Assembly: GCF_910589235.1 (NCBI RefSeq)
Contig: NC_060955.1
Location: 16,325,758 to 16,389,757, forward strand
Direction: 5' to 3'
DNA from: Vespa crabro
Lineage: Eukaryota > Arthropoda > Insecta > Hymenoptera > Vespidae
Length of the DNA: 64,000 bases
Every line of letters begins with the position of its first letter. The first letter of the stretch is position 1. Made by a program: the position numbers and the translations under genes. A model generated the notes under the pieces. It searched no databases. It saw only the letters and a program-made list of their open reading frames with translations, and was not told the DNA's origin. This document shows positions 1 to 14,279 of this stretch, in pieces.

Positions 1-1479
1 CGCTCGATTGATATATACACACAGGCAAATACATACACAAACATATACATAGAGAAACAAGTAAACGAAGAGACATAGTCGAGGCAGTTTAGTTAAACCA
101 ATTTACGCGACCACATAGTTAATACAATGTATTTCTAGCACCGTGAACTACTCGACGAATGATGCTTCCGTAGTGCAAACAGCCGAACTCAAAGTTTCGT
201 ATATTGAGTGGCCGACAACACGACCAGGGCATAGCTTGGTTGTTCCACTTCAAATCGACTACTGGCGCATGGTGACATGATTATCATCATTATAATTATT
301 ATTGTTATTCGGCCAAAATTATTTCATAAATCTCACGAAAAATTGGTAAAAAAAATAAATAAGTTAGTCGATAGGAGGCATCGAGAAGAGAATTTCCAAT
401 GTGGCCGAAAGTTCAAACGATCGAAAAATTAAAAGGCCTCCTCAATCTCTTCCTCTTCCTCTCTCACTCCCCCTCTATTCCTTTCTCTCTTTCTCTCTTT
501 TTCTCTCCTTGCTACTGCTCCTCCTCTTCAAGCACCGTCGTAGACGACATCTGGCATTAATTCGAAGCTTAACACCGAAGCAGTTTGAATTTTAGATATC
601 CACCGGCCCTCGCCGAACGTAGATATCTGGCTCGCACTCCGCATATAATTTCCGTGGGAGGAAAAGAGGAAGGGTAGTAGGGTGAACTCGAAAGCAGACG
701 CGCCTCCAAGAAGAACGATGGTACACGGTTTCACGGTATAAGTAGTATCGTTGAAATATGGCCTCGACGGAATCGTTTTTATCCACGTATTTCATACGCG
801 AAAACCGGCCACGTTTTCTCGCACGAGTGAGCATCAAACGTGGGATAAAATTCCAAGAAACGCTTTTGGAATCGTTAACGCGTTTTCTACGCTTCTCGTT
901 TGAGGTCACTCCATTTCGCAGATCCCGTTGATAATATTTATAGAATTGATGCACTGTCTATGCATATTCTAAAAAAAAAATACATATATAAACAAAAAAG
1001 AAAAGAAAAGAAAAGAAAAAAATTAGTTTATCTCTTACGTAAAATTAATTTTATAATTGATACGATTATTCAACTGATATATTCGACTCGAGATAAAAAA
1101 AGACAAAAAAAATAGAGAAAATAAAAGACAAAATAACTTACAAATAATTTGATCGACTAAGTCGCTTGTTTACGGCATCGAAACTCCAAAAGCTCTTAAG
1201 TGAACTCTGGGAAGTTGTATCGAAAAATAAGCTCTTCTGTTCATCCAGCACTCTATTTAATAATGAAGCTTTCCGCGAGGATACCTATAAACATGCTGGA
1301 GAGTGTAGTCTCTGAAGAATATAAACAATAAACTCTAGCGTAAGGATGTACCATAAATTGTCACATAGTCGTAGATAAATACGATCGATTTGTCCGGGAT
1401 CCGAGATGTATTTTACCTCTTTTTATTTTTTCTTCTGTTTCCGTTTTTTTCTTATCCAATAAAAACAAAAAGAGAAAAA

Positions 1480-1525
1480 GAAAAAGACACAATAGAAAGA
1501 GAAAGAGAAAAAAGAGAAGAAAGAA

Positions 1526-1558
<33 letters not shown>

Positions 1559-1623
1559 AAGAAAGAAAGAAATAGAGAGAAAGAGAGAGAGAGAAAGAAG
1601 GAAAGAAAGAAAGAGAGAGAGAA

Positions 1624-1654
<31 letters not shown>

Positions 1655-1688
1655 AAGAGAGTGGGAGAGAGAGAAAGAGAAATAAAGA
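1480..1688. repeat. GA-rich purine microsatellite
   Basis: About 200 bp of nearly pure purine on the plus strand, (GA)n mixed with GAAA steps. The complementary open frames read as Ser/Leu/Phe or Arg/Glu/Lys runs and are not genes. Confidence 0.9.
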
Positions 1689-2146
1689 AAAAGCGAAGAA
1701 GTTCTCGAGAGATACCCGGTAATTGCAAATATTTCCTTTCAATTATAAATTCGGGCTCGCTGTTACTTGGCGAATTTAAAAATTGACACAATCTGTGAAA
1801 CTAAATAGACAGTCAAATAGTTCTTTACTATCTCACGCGATAATTATAAAAAATATATAGAAGGAAATATTTTTAATAGGGAAGATCATAAAAGAAATAA
1901 AAAGAGAAAAAGAAAAAAAAAGAAAAAAAAACAATTACAGAATAATCTTCTCAATATTCAACATTAACATTAAAATATTAACGTAGCTTAATCATCATCA
2001 AAACTTCGTTCGCTCACTTTCGCAACAAACTTAACACAATTTTGAGATGTAAAGGGGACTTGTAATTTGTTCGACCTCGTAGGTACAATCTGGTGCGGTG
2101 GACGTCATAAGTATCTACATACATACTACAAGAATAAGAGAGAGAA

Positions 2147-2148
<2 letters not shown>

Positions 2149-2225
<77 letters not shown>
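2149..2225. repeat. Compound (AT)n(AG)n microsatellite
   Basis: About 23 AT units followed directly by about 15 AG units, with a sharp switch near 2195. It is a typical compound dinucleotide repeat. Confidence 0.92.
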
Positions 2226-2229
<4 letters not shown>

Positions 2230-2588
2230 TTTAATCGATGTTTAACGCTTCGAGTTCCAGAACTCGAAGTTCCTTCAGGCCGTAAGAACTTACTGTGTGA
2301 TGGTTCAGACGCGAACTTGATATCTGCACGAACTGTCCTCAGAGTATTTTAGAACGCTTACGATTTCCCTCACGCTCCTTCGATCTATCTTTACGATTTA
2401 CCTATTCCCACAAATTTTCGAAATTTCGAATGGCCGAGAGAGTTACGTTTCACTAGCTCTTTTCCCATCTACCCTCCTTTTCGACTAAAAGATCTCAATG
2501 TCCGCGAAAACTTTACATTCGGAGTGCTCGATGCTTCTATGATATATGGAATTTATATTATATTGAATATAAAAAATACTCTCAATAC

Positions 2589-2628
<40 letters not shown>

Positions 2629-5600
2629 CTTTATTGTACATTGTACATGTTCTTTTATACAGTAATAATAATATTATATATATTCTTACAAGCCGACCTA
2701 AAGGAGTTCGGATGAAGTCGGAACTAGAAGACCATTTCTAGACATCCAGAAATTTTTATACATAACACCGAATTGTCGTCTATCTTCTAAGGGAACTCGG
2801 TTTGAGAAGACGTGGCTCACAAATATTCTGAAATATCTATATATTTCCTTAAAAGTTTGTAAAGCTGTTCATTGTAAATAAGTTGTTCTTGCTTTATTAA
2901 TAAAATTCAATTTATGATAATTTCATTTTATTTTCGTTCAAATGCGTGATTATTCAGTAATTTTTTCGAATAACGCCAAGATAGATCTCAATTTTGTTTT
3001 CAAAAGGAATAGGTTTTTCTCATAAATTCATCCACTTTTAACTAACCTTCTAACAGTTTAACAACGTCCTCAAAAATCTTAAATAGCAGCAAGGGTCAAG
3101 CATTTAAAAGGTCTTTTAATTTTCTTCATAATAGAGCTATTTTTTTAATATTGGGTTAATAATTTTATAAGAAAATGTGATTCAAAGTTTTAAATACAAT
3201 AAAATGCAAATTCAATTTTGAAAACAACTTTAATTTTATTAAATGTTCAAATACCGATTTCCATGAAATAATTTTTATTTAATTAATCTTTACTGGATAG
3301 ATATATATATATATATAGCATAACGATACCAGATATGAAATATACACCTAATATAATTAGAAAAATAAACAACAATATCCTCCGCATGAAACTGTCTAGA
3401 CGTTATTAAGTTAGTTTTTCTCGTTACAAGTTTTTATAGTCATTAACAAATTTTGTATAATATAACATTAAAAGTAAATTATTTATTAAATTTAATTTAT
3501 TTATTAGCTTCATCAACCAATTATTAGTATTATTAACTAATTCTATTAGAATTTTTCAAATTAATTTAATTTCTTTTAGGAAATTCCTAATATGAGATAT
3601 TTGTAAAATATAAAAGAAGAGCAAATTGACAAGGAAGATAGTCCCAAATCGGAATTGGATAACGACATAAAATATTTACTTTGTTCGTGCCTTTTTTATT
3701 CTAAGAACCACACTGGTAAAAATGGTTTCAATGCATGAATGTTGTGGAACTGCTAATTGTGATACCTTTATACATATATTCAAATTGTCTTAAAAAGACA
3801 AAAAGATAAATTACTTTTTAATTTTAAATGATAAATTTAACTTTCAATTTTAATTTTAAATAAGATTTCATATTAGAAGCAATTTCTTTAAACCATTAAT
3901 TTTACACTCTTTTATATTTTCTCTATTTTCATAATAAATAATGATATATACGAAACTAATATTTTTCTTAAGTATGTAAAAATGAATGACGAATATAGCA
4001 GTATGAAAACTTTGAATGTTTACCCTGTTAAAATTTCTTTTACCCTTCAAATTTTTACCTTTTCAGATTTCATATTCAATGTTTTTATTTTATATATAAT
4101 TTTTATAAAGTGATTCTCTCTTTCGCTCTCTCTCTTTCGCTTTCTCTCTCTCTCTCTCTCGTTCTTTCTGTATATTATATTCGTATACTATATCGTATAT
4201 TATATCGTATACTATAGTATACGACTATATAGTATAATAATCCTGACATAGTATAAAATTATATTATATCGTATACTATATTTATAAATTAGATTAAAAG
4301 ATATGTAATAGTATAATACATATCTTATATGTAATAGTAATAATATAATATATACTTATAATCTTATACTATAGTATACTTTTATAGTACACTATATATA
4401 AAGTAATTATAATAACGTATTACTTTATAAAAAAATAATATAATATAACAAAGGAATATATAATTATAAAAAACTGTAATGTACGAATTATAGTTTTTGA
4501 AATTTTATAGTACGAAAGTATAATGTACGAATATTTTTTATACTTCTATAAACAGACATAAACATTAGCACAGAAAATGAAAAAGGGAAACGAAGAAGTT
4601 GTGATAAAAAGTTGACATTTACAAAGATCGATAAAAGACAGGAATTCCCTTAAACTGACTTTTCAAATGTCAAAGTATTGCATATCGAGTGTTCGCTTTT
4701 CCTATTGATTAAAAAAAAGCAGTAATAATAATAAGATCGTATTCTATACATAAATTTTTCATCAATTTCACAAATTCAAAATATAAAAATCTGAACGAAA
4801 AAGAAAAAAAAAGAGAAAGAACGACGAATGACGACGAATACTCCAATGTCGAGAATACTTTTAGGAATGCACAGCTTCTTTCGTACTTATAAACTTTTAA
4901 TATCCATCACTTTCAAAACGAACGAAAAGATATTTTTATACAATATTTACTCTCACAGCTCGAATATCAAACATTTTTCGCCTTTTTCCATTCGTTATCG
5001 AACAGTCAACGTTTTTCGTTCGAGATTTTATCAACTTTAAAGGAGCTAAGATCGAAAAAAAATAAATATAAAACATACATCCGTTTTTTTTTATAGCTTA
5101 TATCGAACGAAGAATACTTCAAGATATTTTCATAATACAAGTAATTTTGAGTCATGATCGTTCACAATAACTAATTTTTGTACAGTGATGAAAGATATCC
5201 CATTAATACTTAACGTCAACACAGAGTAGCTCTATTGCGACGAACACAATGATAATTTAAGGTGAAGAGAACGCACTTAGAAATTCCTGTGTGATCGTAG
5301 AACCCTTTCCTAAGAACGGACAGTCCGACAGGCGGACGTGCTCTTCTCTCGTAAATTAGATTCATGCTTCTGCATGCATATACACGGATATTTGTGCTCG
5401 TGGGTTTCTCGTCACGCACCACTCCTCAAAAATACATATGGCAGGTACCTATAGCATTGGTATCTATGTAACGTATGTTGTATCCGTACGCGTATATACT
5501 TAAATATAATATATGTAAGTATATATATATGTATATATATATATACTTCTAATCAGTTGCAAATCAATATTTAATAATATTGATAAAAGAAATTCTACTT

Positions 5601-7217
5601 GTAAGATATTAACTTGGAATGGTATACACAAATCGTACAGATCTACCGTCCAATCTATATCGATATTCCTTCGATAGATAAAGTTATAAAAATATATCGA
5701 CAAGTTGACAATATCGAAGTAAACGATCGCGTCAAATTTACAACTCAACGAAACGCGAACGTTTTATAACGCGCAAAAACATTTCGTAGACAAGGCCGAA
5801 TAACTCGACCGGCGATGGGATACCATAGTCCCCTGGAGAAATCTCTTCGTCGAATTCTCATAAATACGATCGAACGATGCATAAATCACACATACCTGTC
5901 TGATTCTCAGCAACATTGCTCCTGGGTGTTTTTAACTTTTTGCGTGACAATGAAAACGATCTTGACTAGTCGCTTTCCTCGAAATAATAATTGATGATGA
6001 AACTACTCTTTAAAAATAAAAAAAAGGAATCGAATGTTAGAGAATAAAAAAGATTAGTATAATGAAATAGAAAATTAGAGTGCGTGTCGTAGTAACTATT
6101 TGCTACGCATAAAGATCAGTCGAAAAAGGATCAAATATTTTCAAATAGAATTAGCATACGACTAAAGCCACCCCTTATATATTCATGATTTCCATATCCA
6201 GTTAGACATCTTTCACATTGAATATCACTCTCCCTTCCTTCTCTCTGTACTGACTACAATACCTACACAGTAGCTGATTCTCGACAATTCTCTACTATCC
6301 TAGACCAACCGGAGCATTTTATTTCCACATTATAAGCTACTTCACTTCAAAATGGTCCAATATAATAGCACTTTCTTATATTATCTACTTGGAGTTTTCC
6401 TATCTCGTTGGAGTTTTCTCTTTTTCTCTCTCTCTCCCTCTCTCTTTTTCTCTCTTTCCCTCTCTTGCTTTTCTAATTGGTCTGACCAAATATGATTCTC
6501 GACAAATTAAAATTCCTTTCGATCTACACGAAATTGCGACGTGCAGTTTGCGACGTTGGTAATTGAAAGTTAATTAAAAACGTGAGCTGCTATCGTCCAT
6601 TAAAGTTTACGCGAACAAAGTTCAACTTTTAATTATCCTACAAATTTTTCACTTGATATACATACAATGTAAATTAGTAACTATTGTAATATAAAAAGAA
6701 ATGTTTCATATGAAACATTTAAAAAATATAGACAGAAAAAAAGAAGATATTTCCTCACTTAGGATGAAAATAATAAAAAATTATTCTATCTTTATAATTC
6801 TCATTGATCGTAAAGATCCAACGAAGACATTAGGATTCATCGATAAGCTCATCGCAGTATACGATTTTTATAAACTTTCCTCGTTCATTCGAACGATCCA
6901 GGTTTGAAGTAATTGTTCGTACCCTAAAGCACGTTCGTAGAACTTTCTCTCTATATAGTAATACGCGCATGAACTTTCTTCCTTTACTCCTGCTTCGAAG
7001 TATTCAACGGTAGATTTGCCGAAAGAGTATCGAACACGAACGAACAGGACGCATTCTGAAGTAACGTCGAGTTTCACCATTTACGATTCCCTGAACAATC
7101 TTAAAACAAAGCGGAAGAAGCTTTGTATATATACGTTCTCGATGTGTCAGTGCAAGCCAGTGTATTTTCCTTCGCCTGGAAAACGGCCGATGGTGGATTT
7201 GCCAAAGGGATTCAACT

Positions 7218-7300
7218 GAAAGAGAAAGAAAGAAAGAAAGGAAGAAAGAGAAAGAGAGAGGGAGAGAGAGAGAGAGAGAGAGTGAAAGAGAGAGAGAGAA
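7218..7300. repeat. GA/GAAA microsatellite
   Basis: Purine-only tract of GAAA steps passing into (GA)n. It explains the Arg/Glu/Lys-rich frames on the plus strand and the Ser/Leu-rich frame on the minus strand. Confidence 0.85.
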
Positions 7301-10300
7301 TCGACCGAGTTTTGAGAAGAAAAAAGAATGAAAGTTAGAAAGAAAGATATCTTTCGTGAGACTTTCTTTATCAGCCCACCGGATTCAAGAAATAGCCAAC
7401 GATAAGGATAACGATCCGGGGTCCAAGACGTGACGTTAATTGGAAAAGGTCCACGATCGATGGCGATGATTCGCAGTAGCGATACAGGTCGAGTAGTAGT
7501 CTGTGATAGTATTGATATATAATCCCGAAGGAAAGAGGAATCTTTAATTGGCTTCAATAGGATAGGAATAATTTCTTATTCTGAAAAATCTATGCTGCCA
7601 TTGACCCAGACAGTTTTAGTCTTAAATCAAATTTTAATCTAAATGTATATAATATATACACACATAAACACAAAATATACACACATATACACTTCCTATA
7701 CACGCTTCATTCACTGTAATTCAAAGTAATTATCTTTACACATTTCTCTCCCCCTCCCCCCCTCTCTCTCTCAACCAATCATAACTCTTTTGCACGTTAC
7801 AAAGAATAAAATCAATAAGAGCTATTCGTAGGATTTTAACGAATACCTTTTTTTTTTCTCAATGGAAATACGATTGTGAACGAGTCAGAATAACGTCCGA
7901 GAAGGTACGATTTTCCGCGTGGCGGAATTAAAGAAAAATTGCTCTTCCCGTCTTGAAAGAATCAATTCCATTGAAGGACGTAAAAACGCAGAAACGCGGA
8001 AACTTGGATGCCACTCCTTCGTACTGTACCTATAGCAATGAGAAAAAGACAGAAAAAGAAATAGAAGATGGGACAGCGAGAAAACGAATGGACCAAAACG
8101 AGAAAGAGAAAAAAGGAAAAGAGAAACAGTCCTTGTAAGAATCGTTCTCGTGTCCAAACGTCGTATAGTAGCCGCCCCCTTATAGCATCCTATCCTCTAA
8201 CAGTGTAAAGCTTCCCCTAAGCCAGTTTCTCGTGTTTCACAATCTCAAATGAAACAATCGAGTACATTCGCGCTCGTCTCTTAGGGATGAGAAAATGGAA
8301 GAAAAGAGACGAGAATCTCAAGCATCGGATAGATACGAATCCTGTAAACACATCCAGATATAGCTCAACACGAGTTTCATTCTTCACAGCCGAGTGAAAG
8401 AAAGAAATAGAAATAGAAGAAGAAAGAGAAAGAGAAAGAACAAGAGAAAAAGAAAGAAGACACACTTCGCCACTCCATGTCTTCCTGACGCCTGTCTGAT
8501 TACGAAAACAGGAATTTTTGAATAAACGATGCGACAAACTCGTTCAATGATCGGAGGATGTAACTACGTGTATTGATGAGTTCGATTTTCTAACTCGCCT
8601 CAAGGCTTCAACGGAAGAGAGAGGGGAGAGAGGGTATGAGGAGGGGAGGGGAGGGGTAAGGGAGAGGGAGAGAAAAAGAGAGAGAGAAATAACGAATGTC
8701 TACAGAAATGGAAATTATAAATCGCTCGATAACACATGCGACCTAAAAATGAAAGAACCACGGCAAAACCACGACGTAATTTCATTTTATCTTCCACTTG
8801 ACTGTATCTCTTCGATTTATTCCAAAATTCTTCTTTTCTCATCTATCAATCTATTCGATAAACCTTTCCTTACGCCTAACTTACAAAATGAGATAACGAT
8901 TAACAAAGAGATAACGACGATTAAAAATTGTTCAAAAGAAACGAAGAATATTTTCACGATGCATGGCGCTAGACAAAAAGAATAAAGCATACAATTCTGT
9001 GTGTTTATTGTCAGCTTTCTCCGCCATACTGTTTCTTTCTTTCTTTCTTTCTTTCTTTTTTTCACTGAAATAAACTAAAAAATACAAAATGCGAAATCGC
9101 CAAGGAACGAAGCCCTTCTTACCGAGACATCTGTTCAACGTTGTTACTAAGATAAGGAGAGAGAAAGAATGAAAAAAACCTACAGATACACGTACTTTGT
9201 CCATTAAGGTTTCTTTCAAGACACGTTAAAAATCTTATTTTTCTCCTCTCGTTTATATAGCCTGTTATCGAATCCATACAGTATCGTCGCTTTTCTCGGT
9301 TCTCCTCTTGAAATCTAAGGCAACGAATAACATCGATAGAAAGTTTCTATTCTAACTTTCGAGTCAATGTTACCGAATTCATGGAAACTTGCCATTGAAC
9401 TGGCATCGAGTAATAATCGAGAGGATAAAAGCAAATACGAAAAGTAAATAAATTCTAAAGAGTTACAGTTAACACGCTTCGATAAATATCGTCTTCTTAC
9501 TCGCAACTCTTAATCCTTCGACTTCAAACGATTCTACCTTTGTCTATTTGGATCAAATTAACTAACAGGAACTGCAATAATAATTAGCAGCTTTCGACAA
9601 GACGAGAGACACAAATTAAAAGCCTCCAACAGGACTTCGAGCGTGTCGATGTGTTACTGACAGCCAAGTTCTATGGACGGCTGAACACAGACATTGCTTG
9701 TAGGACTTTAAAGCGCAAATTGCTCGTATTCCCTCGCTGATAGTTCAAGGCTTCCACTCGAACTGTACTAAATTGCTTCGGTCACCTGACGAATGTTCGA
9801 TCTCACCTGATCAAGTCGATTCTTCGCGTGTATTGTTTCGAAAATATATTATCCATCCTATAAAATATAATATCAATATATTATATACGACCAAATATCG
9901 ATATCATCATATTTTTCTTTTATTATTCACTTCTTTTTTCGATCACGCGTCAACTTCCGATATTTATGATTTCTCGTAAACTTATTAAATTCCCAAGGTT
10001 TGATTAAAACCGTGAAATTCAAATATACCTTTCGTCCGACAAGCTCATAAATTGGAGCTTTAATAAAACGCTCTATTCAAGATTTCAATCGTAAACAAAA
10101 CAAGCTCCCAAATAAAAAAATAAATACGAATGCATAGATATCTCGGAGATAAATAAATCATGAAAATGAGTTCATACTTCCATATTAAATTGATTCGATT
10201 ATTTTCATCCATGATCGAACATAATATAAGCTATCAAAAATGAAGTATCAAAAATGAAAGGTATTTTTTACTTCGTTTCTAATATCTTCAAGAATAATTA

Positions 10301-11330
10301 TTTTTATAACTTGAATGAACTCCGTGGCATTGCACTAATGAATTTATCTTACTGCTATTGTGACAATTCGATCAAAGAAAAAAAAAATAAATAAATTTCA
10401 AGCGCAAGTAAAAAATCACTTTTAACCTTCGCTAATGAGACAAATGATTTTATGATATATTAGTTAAAAATAAAATTCATATAGAATTTAAAAAGAATTT
10501 TTCTTTGTAAATAAATAAAATGAAAGATTTCAATTGTGAAGGCAAACCAAATATATAAATAGCTAGCTAATAATTAAGACATTGTTCTGACGAAAATCCC
10601 TGAAGTTTCTGACATCCAGTATATTCTTCGTCCCATGGCAATTAACGAAACTTCGTTTTGTCTCCCAACGTCTAAGATATTTTCTGCATTATCTTTCTCC
10701 TCCCAAGTGCCACGCTTCGTACTTGATTTCGCTATGTTCACGTGAGCAAAGGATGAATTAATATACCTATGTGTATTTATCAATTTTAAAACATATTTGA
10801 TCAAACGGATCGAGTTCAAAATTATAAAGAAATTGTTGACAAAGAAATACAATGTACTATATATATAGTATAAGTATATAATCTTGTTTCCATTACATTA
10901 ATAACGTAAATTCTCATAATTTCCAAACGCGATATCGTTATCTATATTATCTCGAACAAGATATTAAATCTGTATAAATATCACAAGATTAGTATGTGGT
11001 ACTTCATGCATATTGTATGATATTATTGATTGTATTGAACGTATTACTTACGATTACACTTAATAATTCTAAATAAATATCATACAATAACAGCATTAAA
11101 AACATTTAGTCATATATGAAGATTCATAAATTTGAAAATTTCTTTGAAATTGTTATATCACACTTTTGACACATTGTGAAAGATTGACTTTTTGAACACT
11201 TTGTGCATATTATTATGATGAAGATATAAGTTAAATCATTATTTTTGAAGATTTCAAGGAAAAGATATCAAGGAAGCAGGAATGGAAAATGTATCGAAGA
11301 GATTCGTTTAAAAACAAAAATATATATACA

Positions 11331-11332
<2 letters not shown>

Positions 11333-11422
<90 letters not shown>
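11333..11422. repeat. (GT)n microsatellite, about 45 units
   Basis: Uninterrupted GT dinucleotides on the plus strand. The overlapping frames (Cys-Val, His-Thr) are repeat translations only. Confidence 0.95.
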
Positions 11423-11424
<2 letters not shown>

Positions 11425-11493
11425 TGGTGATGGTGATGGTAATGGTGATGGTGATGGTGATGGTGATGGTGATGGTGATGGTAATGGTGATGA
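11423..11493. repeat. GATGGT hexamer tandem repeat
   Basis: About 11 to 12 copies of GATGGT follow directly after the GT tract, with occasional GTAATG variants. The hexamer probably arose by point change within the dinucleotide array. Confidence 0.9.
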
Positions 11494-11815
11494 TTTGTAT
11501 TATAATGATATGACAAAAGAAGAGATAAATTCTTATGACAAAGAAGAAACATGGAAGACGACAGGATTGTACATTGTAGGAAGCAATAGCTTAGAATATT
11601 GATATTCACAACTCGAGACATACCTGATAAATTTCAGAAAAAATTCTGATTAAATTCCTTTGTCACAACCTTTTTTACCCAGAATTGAATGACTTGTAAT
11701 TAAGTTAAATGTCGATCTGTTATCTTATGAGAATAAAGGAAATATTTTTTCCCCCTGAGACCTCCGATTGCAATAGCAGTCAAACTAATCTGACTGTCTA
11801 TGCAAAATCACACTG

Positions 11816-13425
11816 TCAGCAATAACAAGAACTATTAGGAGGTGGTGTCTCACGCTCGTGACACTTTAAAATCTTTTGATGTGGTAGCAATGATTTATCT
11901 ACTGTAATTTCCATTCTGCGCATAACACGTTCTAACAGAATTTCTACTGCACGTTCAACATTTTGTCCAGTAGCAGCACTAGTTTCCAAATATACCAATC
12001 TGAAAATCAAAGTTCAATTACACTCTTTAAAGAAAAATTATAAGATTCACATTCCTATCTTTTCTCTTTGTATGTTTTTACATTGAAAAAGTTAATAGAT
12101 CATAAATAAAATATCTTTCAGTTAAGATAGAATAATTTTTTAAAACTTGCTATTTATGAAAGAAATTATAAACTCACCCATGTTTCTCTGCTAGATCACG
12201 TGCTTTATACTCGCTAATAACTCGCTTATCCTCCAGATCAGATTTGTTACCACAGAGAATTATATCTGGATTTTCACAATATGCATGCATCTGTATATAT
12301 ATATATATGGAAAATAAGAATCATTATAAAGGAAAAAAAGATTAATATAAAACTGTGATATGACAATCGCTTAATAAAGTATGAGTGGCTCATATACCTT
12401 TTAATTGAAATCGAACGACAATTTGAGTATTTGTCCAGCTCATATATAAACCTAATTGTGTTAATCAAAAGTAATATTGATAAGTGTCATTTTAAGTGCA
12501 ACTACTGCATGCTCTAATCTAATTCTATCACCATGCTTAATATGACCAAACTAACAATGTTAATAAAATTCTAACAGACTTATTATGTAGTTAAATTGAT
12601 TATAGCTCAAAGAATCGTCCGCAAATACACAACATATTAAATATATGTTAAAATAAATTTCCAATAATCTAAAAAAGACAAGTACCCTAAGCTGTTCCAG
12701 CCAATTTCTAACTTCAAGAAAGGAGAGCTCATTGGTCAGATCAAAAATTAATAAGAAACCCATAGAATCCCGGTAAAAGGCCGTGGTTAAACTTCGAAAC
12801 CTGAATGTTAATGATATTAATTTAAACTAACTTTATTAGTTTTGTTTTCTACATATTATGTTATATATATTATAAAAATATCATGCACAGCGCTAAGAAA
12901 AGTTATTAGATTTTGAAGATGTTGCCGCTAATATATATTGTTATTATTTAATAATGTATTTATTAATGTATAACCATGCAATTTCTCAAATATATATATT
13001 TATTTCTAAATAAAAAAAAAAATCATGAAAATATCATAATTTCTATAAAATTACTTATGCTGTAAGATTATAGTTTAATGTTATTATAGCTAATAAATAT
13101 TAATAATGTATCTACCTCTCTTGGCCAGCTGTATCCCAAAGCTGTAAATGTACTCTTTGACTACTTCCATCAGGCATCTGATATATCTATAATCAAAGCA
13201 AAGTAATTAATAAGAATACAATTTATATGAGAGATTTAAAGTTAACTAAAACCAAATGCTGTAAATAAAATGCATACTTACAACTCTCTTTTCTTTAAAA
13301 TCAATCCCAACTGTGGAAACAAAGCGTGAATTGAAAGTTCCATCGGTATACTGATACAGAAAACTGGTTTTCCCAACTCCAGAATTCCCAAGAGCCAAAA
13401 ACTTGATCAAGTAATCATAATCCAT
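11816..13425 (-). CDS. Rab27: Rab27 small GTPase, five exons
   Basis: Rab-family GTPase of the Rab27 subfamily, which in animals recruits effectors that dock and tether secretory vesicles and lysosome-related organelles at the plasma membrane. Exons on the minus strand are 13425-13282, 13186-13116, 12800-12686, 12290-12178 and 11999-11816; they join in frame to 208 residues. The P-loop GNSGVGKTS lies at residues 13-21, the switch II motif is WDTAGQERF, the guanine-binding motif is GNKSDLED, and ETSA is the G5 motif. The C terminus ends Cys-Tyr-Cys, a CXC site for double geranylgeranylation. The MDYDYLIKFLALGNSGVGKTS start and the QMHAYCENPDI-type segment (here LRMHAYCENPDI) are characteristic of Rab27 rather than Rab3 or Rab8. 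The start is the only ATG ahead of the P-loop. It diverges from the MIEN1-like gene. The protein is slightly shorter than vertebrate Rab27A, by my recollection of that family. Confidence 0.93.
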
Positions 13426-14279
13426 TTTTTATATATTTTTATCTTAAATACTTTCTCTGTATAAGCAATTAATATATCTTAAACGTACAACGACTCCATA
13501 AAAAATGAATCGATTTAATGCGTTCACTGCAATATGCCTCTCGTTATTTTGCACGAAATATAATCCACCTAAAATTAATATTTCAAGTATATAACTGATT
13601 CACAAACACGAAACATGTGCAAAATTAGACATTGCCACCTGTTGCCCACGTAAGCAATTTTCAAAAGATTCGCGCGTAACAATTCAGTACGCTGCACAAC
13701 TGGAACACTATTTATTTCAAGAATATGAAGTATTATCGTTTTATATTAATAAGCTCGTGAAATACTTTACTGTATTATTTTTCTGTGTATTATAATGAAA
13801 TGTAATAATTCGCTGTCACATCAAGAACAGCCGACATATGCATACATGAAAAAATGGCGCCGATTGACTCAGTGCTACCAAGGTCGACGTAGCAATTTGA
13901 CGTCAAATGACTTCAAAAAGAATTCGACTTTTTTTTAATCGTTTTTAACAAAAATTTCACTATCTTATTCGTTTGAAATATAATATAATAAAATTGCATA
14001 AATATTGTTACTTCTTTTCATTGATAGTTTGTATGTTGACGTTAATAACATAAATCGATCTTTCCATAAGAGGTATATAAATAAAAACGAAATGAGGACA
14101 TCGTCCGAGTTACAGCTGTAAACTATCGATACATATTACCCTACATATGCATATATTTAATTCTACATTTTTTATTTAATATGAAATTGATATATTAATG
14201 TTGGTAGTAATGTATCATAGCAGATACAATCGAAGATTAATTTAAATTAAAATAATTTACAAAATTATATCTATCTAAT
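13426..14279. promoter_or_regulatory. Shared divergent promoter region, Rab27 / MIEN1-like
   Basis: These 854 bp separate two divergent start codons, so both promoters should lie here. A short GC-richer patch around 13850-13910 contains a GGCGCC core within an AAAAATGGCGCC stretch, and is the most likely promoter core in otherwise AT-rich DNA. No TATA box is convincing for either gene. The shared regulation is inferred from gene arrangement only. Confidence 0.4.

Larger units (their letters stand above)
1..11815. other. Gene-poor AT-rich DNA with microsatellites
   Basis: I see no coding exon here that I can support. Long open frames in this stretch are translations of simple repeats or are isolated, with no flanking splice sites and no family resemblance. 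GC-richer patches near 2230-2400, 5200-5420, 7000-7560, 8220-8540 and 9600-9800 could be regulatory or untranslated sequence, but nothing identifies them. The right end is the 3' side of the Rab27 gene and should include its 3' untranslated region. Confidence 0.5.

Noticed and set aside
592..954. 120-codon open frame on the minus strand
   Set aside because: Mixed composition but no domain, no splice partners, and it overlaps other frames of equal quality; not enough to call a gene.
1423..1791. Open frames of 96-122 codons rich in Ser/Leu/Phe on the minus strand
   Set aside because: They are translations of the GA/CT microsatellite with no start context, splice signals or family resemblance.
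7147..7557. 136-codon open frame on the minus strand
   Set aside because: Half of it is microsatellite translation, and the remaining part has no recognisable domain or splice sites.
11268..11621. His-Thr, Cys-Val and Val-Met repeat open frames on both strands
   Set aside because: Products of the (GT)n and GATGGT arrays; open in several frames at once.
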